Source: Paramacrobiotus richtersi
Taxonomy: Eukaryota > Tardigrada > Eutardigrada > Parachela > Macrobiotidae
Length of the DNA: 25,464 nucleotides
Direction: 5' to 3'
NCBI GenBank assembly: GCA_034698045.1
Contig: JAQGAU010000631.1
Coordinates: forward strand, 1-25,464
Under the pieces are notes generated by a model. It ran no database searches. It was given only the letters and a program-made list of their open reading frames with translations, and was not told the origin of the DNA. Below, piece by piece: positions 1 through 8,531 of this stretch. Numbering within the stretch: the first letter of the stretch is position 1; each line of letters starts with the position of its first letter. The translations under genes and the position numbers were made by a program.

Positions 1-51
1 CATAATTACTGATCGTAACATTCAGCAATAAGAATGTTTACGTATAACGTT

Positions 52-166
52 TATAAAGCGAAAATCGGGTCGTAAACAGTTCAAAAAGTAGTTCTGCAGC
101 TGACTTGTGAGATATCCATCTCGTATAACAAGTTTTTACAAGCTTGGCACACAGTTTCCGGTCGAG
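52..166 (+). promoter_or_regulatory. Possible core promoter and non-coding leader exon
   Basis: TATAAA lies at 52-57, and an ACAGTTC initiator-like sequence follows with its A at 78, about 26 bp downstream. From 78 to 166 there is no ATG, and the segment ends in GAG followed by GTAAGT at 167, an excellent splice donor. This is the pattern of a non-coding first exon. The nearest same-strand acceptor leading to a start codon is the CAG ending at 1211, just before the ATG at 1241, so it may be the leader of the small secreted-peptide gene. The link is inferred from splice signals only. Confidence 0.33.
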
Positions 167-1211
167 GTAAGTCATAAATAAATTTAATTTGGCATGTATA
201 AACACACGTCCAACTTAACAAATTTCTCAACTTAACTAAATGCCCCTTTCAATTAGTTACAATCGATGACCTTTAGATAACCCGATAACCGATGTGCGGT
301 AATCACAGAATAACCCATAAATACATTTCGTCGCAGCCAAAGGTCATTTTTAACGTGAGAGGAAAGGGAATTGTGAAGATGGCCGTGAATACGAACCGGT
401 GGAGCTAGGAATTTATTTTACGCACGGATTCTATCTGTATATTAGGAGTCACACTAATCACTCTAACTGGGGAATAATGTACACGGTTTAATAAAAGGTA
501 CGTCCACATAATTGTGCGGTAATCGATTTTGTTATGTTTCATGGTGTTAGTATCATAAGTTGGGCAAGAATGTGGATAATTGGAATTTCGAAACTTAATC
601 AAGGGACTCAGAATCAAGAGGAGACTCAGAAGGTCGAGAGGACCGAAACCCCGGCCACGCAAGAACCATACAGGCGTTACTTCTTTAACTTGAGTCTTCT
701 CTGACAGAAATAATAACTAATATTAACTTGTCGAAGTCTAGAAAAAGTGTAGAAAATTGATATGTATGGAGACAGACTTTCGATCCAATCACTTTATTAT
801 CAAAACAACGAATTAGAGAAGAAAAGAACACAATTTTAAGCCACGAAAAGCACAGTCTTATTTATCACAGTGCTTGCGAGCAAACTGTTACCATCAAAGT
901 ATTGTAAGTGCACTGTGGCTAAATCAGAAAGAAAAAAGTGCATGCAGCAACTCGATCCGAAACCACTGAAACCATCCCGGTTATCCGGTTTACTTCATCT
1001 GCACATTATTATGTTAACCTTATAATTAAGCTTATAAGGTCAGTACTAGTAGTACCAATTTAACCGGATGTTGATACTGACACGCTTTTTATACACACGC
1101 AGTCTGTCTTATCTAGATCTCGCATTCTAGAAGCAAACTGATTTGCCTCGCGTATATAGTTTTTGGGACGTTGCAATATATTTTTATCGCTTGGCCGACA
1201 TCAGCTTACAG
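167..1211. other. Non-coding stretch, possible 5' UTR intron
   Basis: About 1 kb without convincing coding sequence. It would be the first intron of the secreted-peptide gene if the leader exon is real. TGACCTTT (267-274) and AAAGGTCA (339-346) are two nuclear-receptor-type half-sites in inverted orientation. A minus-strand open frame at 405-662 shows no domain or splice support. Confidence 0.35.
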
Positions 1212-1240
1212 TTAGCCTGGTAGTCTGCAAGATCCCAAAA

Positions 1241-1586
1241 ATGTTATGTGGTGTATTCTTGCTGACAGTGGTGGCCACCATCCTGGGAAATTTTATGGAA
1301 GTGCAAGCAGCGGGTAAGATCAACCGTAACATGCGGAAACCGATGCTAGCGACTTTGCATCCCTGACTTGTTGATGTGCAGCAAAATGCAGTTAATACCT
1401 TCTTTATCAGACATTGCAGCACTTGCCACAGCACAGCATGTTAACGCTTTGACCGCCGTCGGAACAGGAGGAACGGGAACTGGCTACGGAAAGCGTGAGG
1501 GTCCATCTTATGGACCAATTGTCAGTATGCAACAGGCGGCTCGGAACCTGTCGGTAGCCAGTTCAGCTCCTATGCAGAATGGATAA
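1241..1586 (+). CDS. Small secreted peptide, two coding exons, family unknown
   Basis: Coding exon 1 is 1241-1313. It starts at an ATG after AAAA and encodes a typical signal peptide: M-L-C-G, then a hydrophobic core, then EVQAA as a likely cleavage site. It ends at a GTAAGA donor in phase 1. The acceptor that keeps the frame open is TTATCAG ending at 1410, preceded by a pyrimidine tract, giving exon 2 at 1411-1586 (TAA at 1584-1586). The product is 82 residues. The mature part is rich in A, T, G and S, has no cysteines, and contains GYGKR, a glycine followed by a dibasic pair as in amidated neuropeptide precursors. I recognise no known family. A TATATAG at about 1153 could be a local promoter; otherwise the leader exon at 78-166 may serve it. 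Splicing is inferred from signals and frame. Confidence 0.5.
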
Positions 1587-2331
1587 CACAAGTCATCACA
1601 ATTAATCCTCTACCCAGATCTTCACAGCCAGTTGTTACGATTTTTTTTCGCTTCCCACTTGTTTTTGATCTTACCTGGATTCTTAAAATACTTCTGTTTA
1701 AGATCCGTAGAATTCGTAGAATTCTGGATTTGATCATTTAGTTTTCTTTCTAGGCTGTGTTTTGTGTGCGACAGGTCCGTGGGTCTACGAAGCTCCGTGT
1801 TTTCAGTGTTACATGCATCAGTAACATTAGACTGCATCGAGCTGTCAAGGTTTCGGTTTACGCCTGCATTGTACAAACAGAATGACATACGTTTGGTACC
1901 TGGTTTTTAAAATGTCATTTATTTCCAGGCGATACTTATGATGGGACGTAGAATCTTATTTGGAATACCTCGTAAGAAAGTGACCCCAAACAATAATGAG
2001 ATGCTTTCACGCTAACTTTCATTTTGTGTTATTCTCGCGTGCTTCATATTATATATTGTGGTATTAAATAATTTATAGTTTATGATAATTCAGAACCCTG
2101 TAGCCGATTTATTGCTTATTTACGGCAGCCAACATTGGCGTATTACACAGACATACAGTACTGTCAAGTTCGCAGGTTCTTTTACAGTCTTGGAAACACA
2201 TGCGTTTACTGATTTACACAATAATTACAGTAGGAAAATACAAGTTACCAACAGTGCTAGTTACAACTCAATTACCACAGAAACTCTTAAAAGGGCATGC
2301 AGTAAAACTGGACAACTTGGAAGATTGTTCA
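1587..2331. other. Intergenic stretch between two secreted-protein genes
   Basis: A minus-strand frame of 88 codons (1888 down to 1622) starts with ATG, is strongly hydrophilic (rich in N, K, S, T) and contains a good donor (CCAG followed by GTAAGATC, last exon base 1675). It has no recognisable domain and no partner exon was found, so it is not called as a gene. AATAAA on the minus strand at 2113-2108 could be the poly(A) signal of the Kazal gene, about 220 nt past its stop. Confidence 0.3.
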
Positions 2332-2728
2332 TCACGTAGTCTTTGGTTTTGAACCACCCTTTTTGCCGCACTCTCCTTGATAGTCAACGGCTATTTCTGA
2401 AAACAAGGCGCGTTATCATACAACCTACACTACATACGAATCTACTGAAAGATAAATAACAGTTCTTCCGGAATTCCAGTTCTTACTTTCGCAGTTGGCC
2501 TGGCAAATGCTAGGGTATGTTTTTCCATTTTTTCCACACACCGGTTGCCAGATAGAAGTGCATATGCATCCACCGCCTGATTTGCCAGGAACTTTTGCAT
2601 CCAGAATGCCTATATTATCAGCAAAAATTGAACCCGTGCATAATGGAAAGCGCGAAAAGTTCCGATTGTAACTTACCAATGCACATCGCAAGCAAAACAA
2701 ATGCAGCTCCTAACACGATTACTTTCAT
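2332..2728 (-). CDS. Secreted single-domain Kazal-type serine protease inhibitor
   Basis: Three exons on the minus strand: 2728-2677, 2609-2487 and 2396-2332. The 79-residue product begins with a signal peptide (MKVIVLGAAFVLLAMC). The Kazal domain follows: C-x-C-x7-C-x10-C-x3-C, with P-V-C-G-x-x-G-x-T-Y, the family's core motif. Exon 2 supplies the first five cysteines. Read straight on it would lack the sixth, but a GTAAGA donor after the codon for E (phase 1) and a TTTTCAG acceptor at 2397 join it to AVDYQGECG, which gives the sixth cysteine at the usual place. Introns are 67 and 90 bp. Kazal proteins block serine proteases by an exposed loop; the P1 residue lies just after the second cysteine, in the segment TSIWQPV. 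The basic tail is GKKGGSKPKTT. A TATA box and initiator lie upstream. The target protease cannot be told from sequence. Confidence 0.9.
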
Positions 2729-2834
2729 GATGATAACGAGTCGACGACTGGGATAAAAAGTAGAAATATAAGTCGGATTGGAAATAAACTCCAACAGTGA
2801 CAGTGTGAATGATTTCTCTAGCAGCTCGCTAATC

Positions 2835-2869
2835 ACTGTTTATCAAATGCTCGGTGTTTTGCTTTTATA
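2835..2869 (-). promoter_or_regulatory. TATA box and initiator of the Kazal gene
   Basis: On the minus strand TATAAAAG (2869-2862) is followed by ACAGT (2839-2835). The presumed +1 A at 2837 is 32 bp from the TATA start, the canonical arthropod spacing. It lies about 110 bp upstream of the Kazal ATG with no intervening gene. Confidence 0.6.
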
Positions 2870-3757
2870 CCATCGGTATAGTGTTGTACAGCTTGAATAA
2901 GAGGACTGTTACGAGTTTTTCTCAGTATCCTACCATGATTTCTATGGTAAACATATTATTGTGTTCCGCTAATGGGTTATTTTGTACCACAAGAACCGGA
3001 CTTGGCGAAGCGTACTGCAGCAGTATTGTCGTACGGTCTGTGTTCGCGCCATGTATACGGTAGATGCGAACAGTCCGTACACAGCGATCTTACTATCAGA
3101 CCAACAAAATTCGCTGTATTCGTTTTCAAAATGATTGGCAGAACTATAACTACTGATTGCAACCATCGGCAATGAGAATTTAAACGTTTATGAAACCAAA
3201 TTGGAATCATTAAAAGTTTTTTTAGGTAAGTACTGTTTCTGCCTGCGAATATCGATCGAGCGATTCATGGTACACATCTTCATTGCAAGGTAAATCACAA
3301 ACCACTTCAACTGGCATGCAAAGCACGGAAAAGAAGTTTTGCGAGCACATGTACTGGCCAGCGACTAACTACACATCCAACGAAGTCACGACTAAAGGTC
3401 ATCATACGACCAGCCATTTGTCTGCCTGTGTTACGCTGTATAATATTCGCATATGACAAGTACCACCTGAACTTTTATACGAATGAGAGAGAAACATATC
3501 TTGAATAACCAAATTATTAAAGCAGCACTCAGACGATCAATCATTTTCGAAAGCCGTGCATAAATAAACCAAGGAACGGACTTTTGATTCGATCTGATAC
3601 CCAGTTAAATTTTTCCCAGGTATTCTGCTGAAGACCAGCTCAACTGCATAATCAGTGGTTTATCAGAAAATACGGCATAATTCTGTACTTTACATAAGTA
3701 TATTCTTTTGCTTTTTAGTTCTGTCATGTGGTTATGTTCAGCGTTAATTACTTTCAG
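2870..3757. other. Intergenic stretch with an imperfect hairpin
   Basis: No coding sequence could be supported; several short open frames overlap on both strands at 2969-3210, none with a domain. An imperfect inverted repeat lies at 3031-3080 (GTACGG...TTCGC against GCGAAC...CCGTAC, loop about 18 nt). AAAGGTCA occurs at 3394-3401. Confidence 0.3.
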
Positions 3758-4084
3758 GCAAAAAAAGCGAACAAAATGTTCTCACGCCCCTGCATCTGCA
3801 TTTGAAAGCCGTCGTAACTGCCCTTCTTACCGAACAAACTGCAGCATCTCCGTATTTAAACTATTTCTTTGGGTTTTCCGTTTTTGCTTCCTCAGATCAA
3901 AAGCGCACGCACGCGTTGTTGCACTGTGCGACCGATTCGTTCATACGGAAGTATTAAAAATTCGTGGGAGAAATGCATGGTGAACTTTCGAGCCAAATTT
4001 CGTATTATGCATGTTCTAAACCACATTTTGCGTGCTCATAACTTCATATACGGCTTCCATGGATAGATCGCCGCCCGCATCCAT

Positions 4085-4137
4085 AAATCCAGAATACTTT
4101 GTCAGCACGTGACGTGTTGACAAAGTATTCTGGATTT
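4085..4137. repeat. Near-perfect 53-bp palindrome
   Basis: Arms 4085-4110 and 4112-4137 are reverse complements over 26 bp with a single mismatch, separated by one base. The outer 20 bp of each arm are perfect. Only the left arm is found at the equivalent places upstream of GR-A2 (about 7819) and GR-A3 (about 11520), so the right arm looks like a local inverted duplication in this copy. Confidence 0.9.
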
Positions 4138-4684
4138 GGACGTGTTACACGTCCAGCGATCTTCTAATACAAACAAATGCGTAAACCATCTAGCCTGCTT
4201 TGTGATCACCCATCGAATGACGAACACACTAATGTCAATGTCAAAAGTTAGCTCCTGACATTCTCACCAAAAACGTGCAAAACTGAAACAGCTGCAATAA
4301 TAAGTGCGAAATACCATCTTATGTTCACTCTTTCAGAGGCATGTTCGATGACAATAATTTCCGGATCTATCAAAATTTGTACGTGCTAGAGTAAATATAT
4401 AACAGAAAGCATTCTTAACAAGACTGACGTGTGTTCTACAGATACGTACGTCGCCAGACGTCGAACCCACCCAGTCGACTGCATACTAAGGACTGTAACC
4501 GTTGGGTGGGTTTCGAGGGCATAATATTGCTTGATTTGGTCCTCAACCTCCGTAGTCTGTTGAAGTGGAGTAATTAATGGCGATAATTTCCTGGAAGTGT
4601 CCGATTCCAGTTTGGATATTGTTCGTTTAACTGGGATCCAGCCATCACCGATTCGAAAGCAACGGTTCCGATCCGATAGACCAG

Positions 4685-4697
4685 AAGTCAAAGGTCA
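4685..4697 (+). promoter_or_regulatory. DR1-like nuclear receptor site upstream of GR-A1
   Basis: AAGTCAAAGGTCA matches the DR1 consensus AGGTCA-A-AGGTCA at 12 of 13 positions. It lies 142 bp before the GR-A1 ATG and recurs at the matching place before GR-A3 (12347-12359), while the GR-A2 version near 8382-8395 is degraded. Function is inferred from the motif only. Confidence 0.35.
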
Positions 4698-4838
4698 TAC
4701 CGCGCAATTTGTCTGTGTTCACAAACTGCGACCAGTAATATATATTATTATGCTATAATAAACAGTAAACCGTTTCACGTTATATATCATCACAGCAAAC
4801 CTGCATGTTGGGGTATCGTAAAGTCATCTCTATATACC

Positions 4839-7201
4839 ATGAAGCTTGGTACTGTAAATAAATCATATTCCCATACCACAGAGCTTTTTTTCCTTCAAGA
4901 GTTTGCTTTAAATTTATTTGGATTTTTATGGCAACCTTCCAGTATTTGTAGTAAATCAGTCAATTACATTTTTGTTACCGTGTTTTTATTGGCGGGCGTA
5001 TTCTGCAATATAATCAACATTTTATCCGATGTCTGGCTGCTGACTATACCCGATTCGATAAACATCATTTTCCGACTTTTACCCTGCATTCCTTATGTCT
5101 TTACCAACATTCGTGGTGTGTTCGTCCTGTATATGTGTTGGAAGCATTCACATACATGGTTCTATTTAAAGAAAGGCATGGGTGACATTCTGAGAAATTA
5201 CTCTGACCAGGGGCTGTTAAGAAGAAAATTAAGGAATATGAAAAACCTGTCGATTGTACTTGGAATTTTCAGTTTCATTACTGTCGCATTATTCGAAGTC
5301 TGCGATTGGCTCCACTTTTTCGGCCAAGATATACGACGGTGGAATCCAAATTACGACTTCCCGTTAGATCCACTTCCCATGCGCTTTCCGGTCTGGCAGT
5401 ACGTATTAATTTGGACTCTGGGTAGCACTCTTCCTTATGCATTGTCCCAGCAAGTTTACATCGGGCTAATTCTACAGGCAATTCTAATTAAATATTCTCT
5501 CCAAGATATTACCAAAGGTTTGAAACAGGAAAACCGTCGGTTAATGTCTTTGACAAAATCCGAAATACCCGTGAAGGATATGAATCAAATGTACAGTAAT
5601 CTGAGAATTTTGAAAAGCAGATATTTTCAACTTGTGACCTTTTGTCATAGTCTAAATAAGACATACGGGAACGTTATTTTTGTGATCTACGGAATGGATT
5701 TGTTTACTGTTTGTGGATTCATTGCTGCCATTATTTCGGACGATGAGAAGTTTGTGTCAGCATATTTACTGAACTATTTCAGTGCGATTTTGTTTAGTAC
5801 GTACATTTGTCTAATGGCTTCGATGGTTGGAGCACATGAACAAGTAAGTACTGTGCGAAAAGAAGTTTAACTACATAAAATATAGGTACACAAGTGTGGC
5901 TGCGATGGTGCGTAGTTGAGTTTCGTTTTGATTTGCTGATCGTTTTTGGATTTCCGGGTTGCCCGATTAATTTTGCATATGTTTGCAACAAAACATTTTT
6001 AGTCCGGAGCCAGGAATAAATATCCAACCCACACCATTATGATCTACTATGATTAATTATAATCGACTATTATTATGGTGATTATTGAGCAACTGTTCAT
6101 TCTACTAAACACAAAAAGCGGAAAGTTATAAATTTTCAGATTTTTAATTGCTCAGAAAGCCTATAGAGTGGTCTACGAGAATCCGGTCAAGATCATAGTC
6201 TTGCTGATTCTTGCTCCATAGACCGGATGATTAAGCCAACTAGGCGCGCCCAATAACTAATATTCTGCAAACTCATAAGTTTTTTGTTTGGTACAGAACA
6301 AACAATCCCTCAATACTCGCCCTATTCAGCTAGTAGATCATGTTGATATTTGTTGCGTATTTATTCTAAAGTCCGGCCTAACAATGTTTACTTGTTAGAG
6401 ATGATGCATCCATTACACATGTGTCAAGGTTTGTTGGTGATTTTTCAATAGTCACCTAGAGATGATTATTACCTTTTTTGTAGTTACAGCTTTGTGACCT
6501 TTAAGGTTATAAAATAGGTACGCCATCTGCATTAAAAAATTTAAAGCCCCAGATTACCGCACAAACGCTTCCACTTGCACTCCCTTACAATTATGTGACA
6601 ATGTCTCAAACGGCTTTCAGTGCTTTTACTGATACTTAAACCGAAAAACGTAGTTCATTAACGTCGAATCCGAAAAGTAGAAATGTTTGAATTTAGAGAT
6701 ACAATGATATGAATATGAATGCTTGTGAAGTTAATGAATAAGGTGCTTCTGTTAAAGTGTTCCGAAGTCCATCTGGAGCTGCATAGAATGATAGAAAACC
6801 AGCAACCTTTATTGGATGAGCTTGGAAATGAGCCTAAGGTACGGTCAAACCGACTTTGATTTACATAGTTCAAAATATTTATGCAACAAATAAAACATCG
6901 CTTTTGTCGTAGAAGTCTGAATTACTGCTTGGAAAATTTCTCGGTCTAGTAAAGGATCATCCAGTTGTCTTCTCAGGAGCGGAGTTTTTTCATGTCACCC
7001 GAAACTTTCTAGCCGGAGTACGTACACAACTATGCACTTGTCGAGCGATAACGAAAATCGCCTGTTACAATGCTTCATTTCTTGTAGACTTTCACATTTT
7101 TACTGTCATCGGGGATCATCATGAAAGAGGTTATTGGACGGACCGACGAGCGTGGCCAGGGGTGTTTGCACTGCAACTGTAGTATACCTCAACGGTGCTA
7201 G
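4839..7201 (+). CDS. Gustatory-receptor-like 7TM protein GR-A1 (intact, four exons)
   Basis: Exons are 4839-5843, 6758-6838, 6913-7017 and 7088-7201 (TAG at 7199), joined by three phase-0 GT-AG introns, for 434 residues. The ATG is preceded by ACC. Hydrophobic segments lie near residues 42-62, 82-102, 137-157, 186-214, 276-298, 307-330 and 396-412. The loop between TM3 and TM4 carries YDFPLDPLPMRFPVW; TM5 contains IFVIYGMDLFTVCGF. Exon 4 opens on TFTFLLSSG, the position of the TYhhhhhQF region of arthropod GRs. The tail after TM7 has C423, C426, C428 and C434. The three C-terminal phase-0 introns are the known ancestral arrangement of the GR superfamily, which comprises ligand-gated cation channels of chemosensory neurons. 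The ligand is unknown. This is the only complete GR locus here without a lesion. Its first intron is 914 bp against 67-211 bp elsewhere. Without splicing, exon 1 stops 8 codons after the donor, at 5868-5870. Confidence 0.85.
5844..6757 (+). other. Expanded intron 1 of GR-A1
   Basis: This 914-bp intron corresponds to 67 bp in GR-A2 and 91 bp in GR-A3. Both ends match the paralogs (GTAAGT donor; TTAAAG acceptor), so about 800 bp were gained inside, or lost from the others. No coding sequence is seen. ATCCGGTC and GACCGGAT form an 8-bp inverted repeat near 6180-6230, and TGACCTTT is at 6495-6502. No clear terminal repeats or target-site duplication were found by eye. Confidence 0.6.
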
Positions 7202-7496
7202 TTGAATCTCGCTCGCTCATAATTACGTAAAGCAGAATCTCGAACCCTTTCACTCTCTACAGTGTAGAGCAGCGCTACGGGGAGACGCGCCGCAGGCAAC
7301 AATTGCCTAGTTTACTCTATATGTACTGCATATAGAGCAAACAATGCAATTGTCCGCTAACGGCAGGCGATGACATCGGTCCGGGTCGCGATGTAATATT
7401 ATATGGCTGGAGGACAGACTAAAAGATTCTGCAATGCGTAATCAATTTCGAGAGAGATTCAGCTATTAATTACGAACAGAAAAGGATCAGTGAAAA
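7202..7496. other. Spacer downstream of GR-A1 with a 55-bp hairpin
   Basis: There is no gene here. A foldback lies at 7299-7353: arms 7299-7323 and 7329-7353 pair at 22 of 25 positions around the 5-nt loop TACTG. The surrounding sequence is more GC-rich than the flanks. Confidence 0.6.
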
Positions 7497-8531
7497 AAAA
7501 GCGAACGAATTGTTTTTTTTGACCCAAAATTCGCACTTCTTGCCGTAGTTGCCCTTCTTGCACATCTGTCTCCTTTCTTGAACCATTTCGCTGGGTCACT
7601 CGTTTTTGCTTCTCAAATTAAAAGCGCACACGAAGATTGTTTCGCTGCGCATGCATGTACGACCGATCTGTTCGTATAGTATTAGAATATTCATAAAATA
7701 AGACATATACGTTATCTTTCGTGGAAAATTCTTCCTCAGGCAAGTTTTGAACTTCACACCCCATTTTTCGTGACACCACGTACGTTGCATTCATGAGCAC
7801 ATCGGCAGCCGCATCCATCAATCCAGAATGCTTTGTCAGCATGCTTGCAGTAATCTTCACGTGCAGATACGTAAACCATCTATCCTGATGTGCGATCAGA
7901 CTGTTGAAATCAATACACGAACCGGAACAACTGTTACCCAAGCGGCGAACTCCTGGTCGCATTCTCACCGACCACATGCAAAGACTGAAACAGCTGTAAC
8001 AATAAGTGCGAAATATCGTACCGCCGCTTCGCTCTTTCACGTGCAGGTTTCGATCGCAATAATTTCTGGATCAAGCCAAACAAACATGTATTTGTTAGAA
8101 CTAATATTGGGCATAACGCATTCTTGACAAGGCTGCGGGGTATTCTACGTCATCGAACGTCGAACCCACCCAGTCAATAACACTAACAATTGCAACGGTT
8201 GTTTATGTGAATGGCATTCAAGTGTAATCTTGTTTGATTTGCTTGTCAACCTACACAGTTTATGTAGAAATGGATAGAATGGCTCGGTTCCTGGAAGTAT
8301 CCGGTTCTAGCAGATATTCTGTTGTTCGTAACTGGGATCATCACATTAATCCGTACTTAACGACCGCGAGCTAACAGACCAGGAGTCGAAAGTTATTCCA
8401 CGCAATTTAGCTGTTTACAGGTAGAAAGCAGTACTATACTGTCATAAACACTACAGCGTTTCCGGTTGTGTGTCTCAGAAACCTGCATGTTATCGTAAAG
8501 TTACCTCTGTACGGTAGACTGTACCGGTACC
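7497..8531. repeat. Duplicated upstream block, copy 2 (5' of GR-A2)
   Basis: Homologous to 3758-4838 with the same landmarks in the same order. A minus-strand frame of 140 codons (8040 down to 7618) is open here. The same strand in copies 1 and 3 keeps traces of the same peptide (LTKxSGxMDAxxD) but is interrupted by stops or frameshifts. It may be the relic of a small antisense gene carried along with the receptor, or chance; no family is recognised. Confidence 0.55.

Larger units (their letters stand above)
3758..4838. repeat. Duplicated upstream block, copy 1 (5' of GR-A1)
   Basis: This segment is recognisably homologous to 7497-8531 and, more weakly, to about 11388-12513, each lying directly before a GR start. 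Shared landmarks in order are AAAAAAGCGAAC; GACCGAT.CGTTC; AATCCAGAAT.CTTTGTCAGC; CATTCTCACC...GTGCAAA; AAACAGCTG..A.AATAAGTGCGAAAT; CGTCGAACCCACCCAGTC; ACTGGGATC; and GTCAAAGGTCAT. It probably contains the promoter and 5' region of the receptor, duplicated together with it. In this copy one arm has become a near-perfect palindrome (4085-4137). Confidence 0.65.

Noticed and set aside
405-662. Minus-strand frame of 85 codons with a hydrophobic start
   Set aside because: The hydrophobic stretch is short, there is no splice partner or family match, and it lies inside the presumed leader intron.
2082-2339. Plus-strand frame of 85 codons
   Set aside because: It overlaps the 3' end of the Kazal gene on the other strand, with no domain or signal peptide.
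5278-5481. Minus-strand frame inside GR-A1
   Set aside because: Antisense shadow of a conserved coding exon.
6758-6768. Apparent loss of the intron 1 acceptor in GR-A1
   Set aside because: An acceptor three codons later (CAG in GR-A2, GAA in GR-A1) first seemed destroyed. Using TTAAAG as acceptor instead keeps GR-A1 and GR-A2 in frame with equal exon lengths (81 nt).
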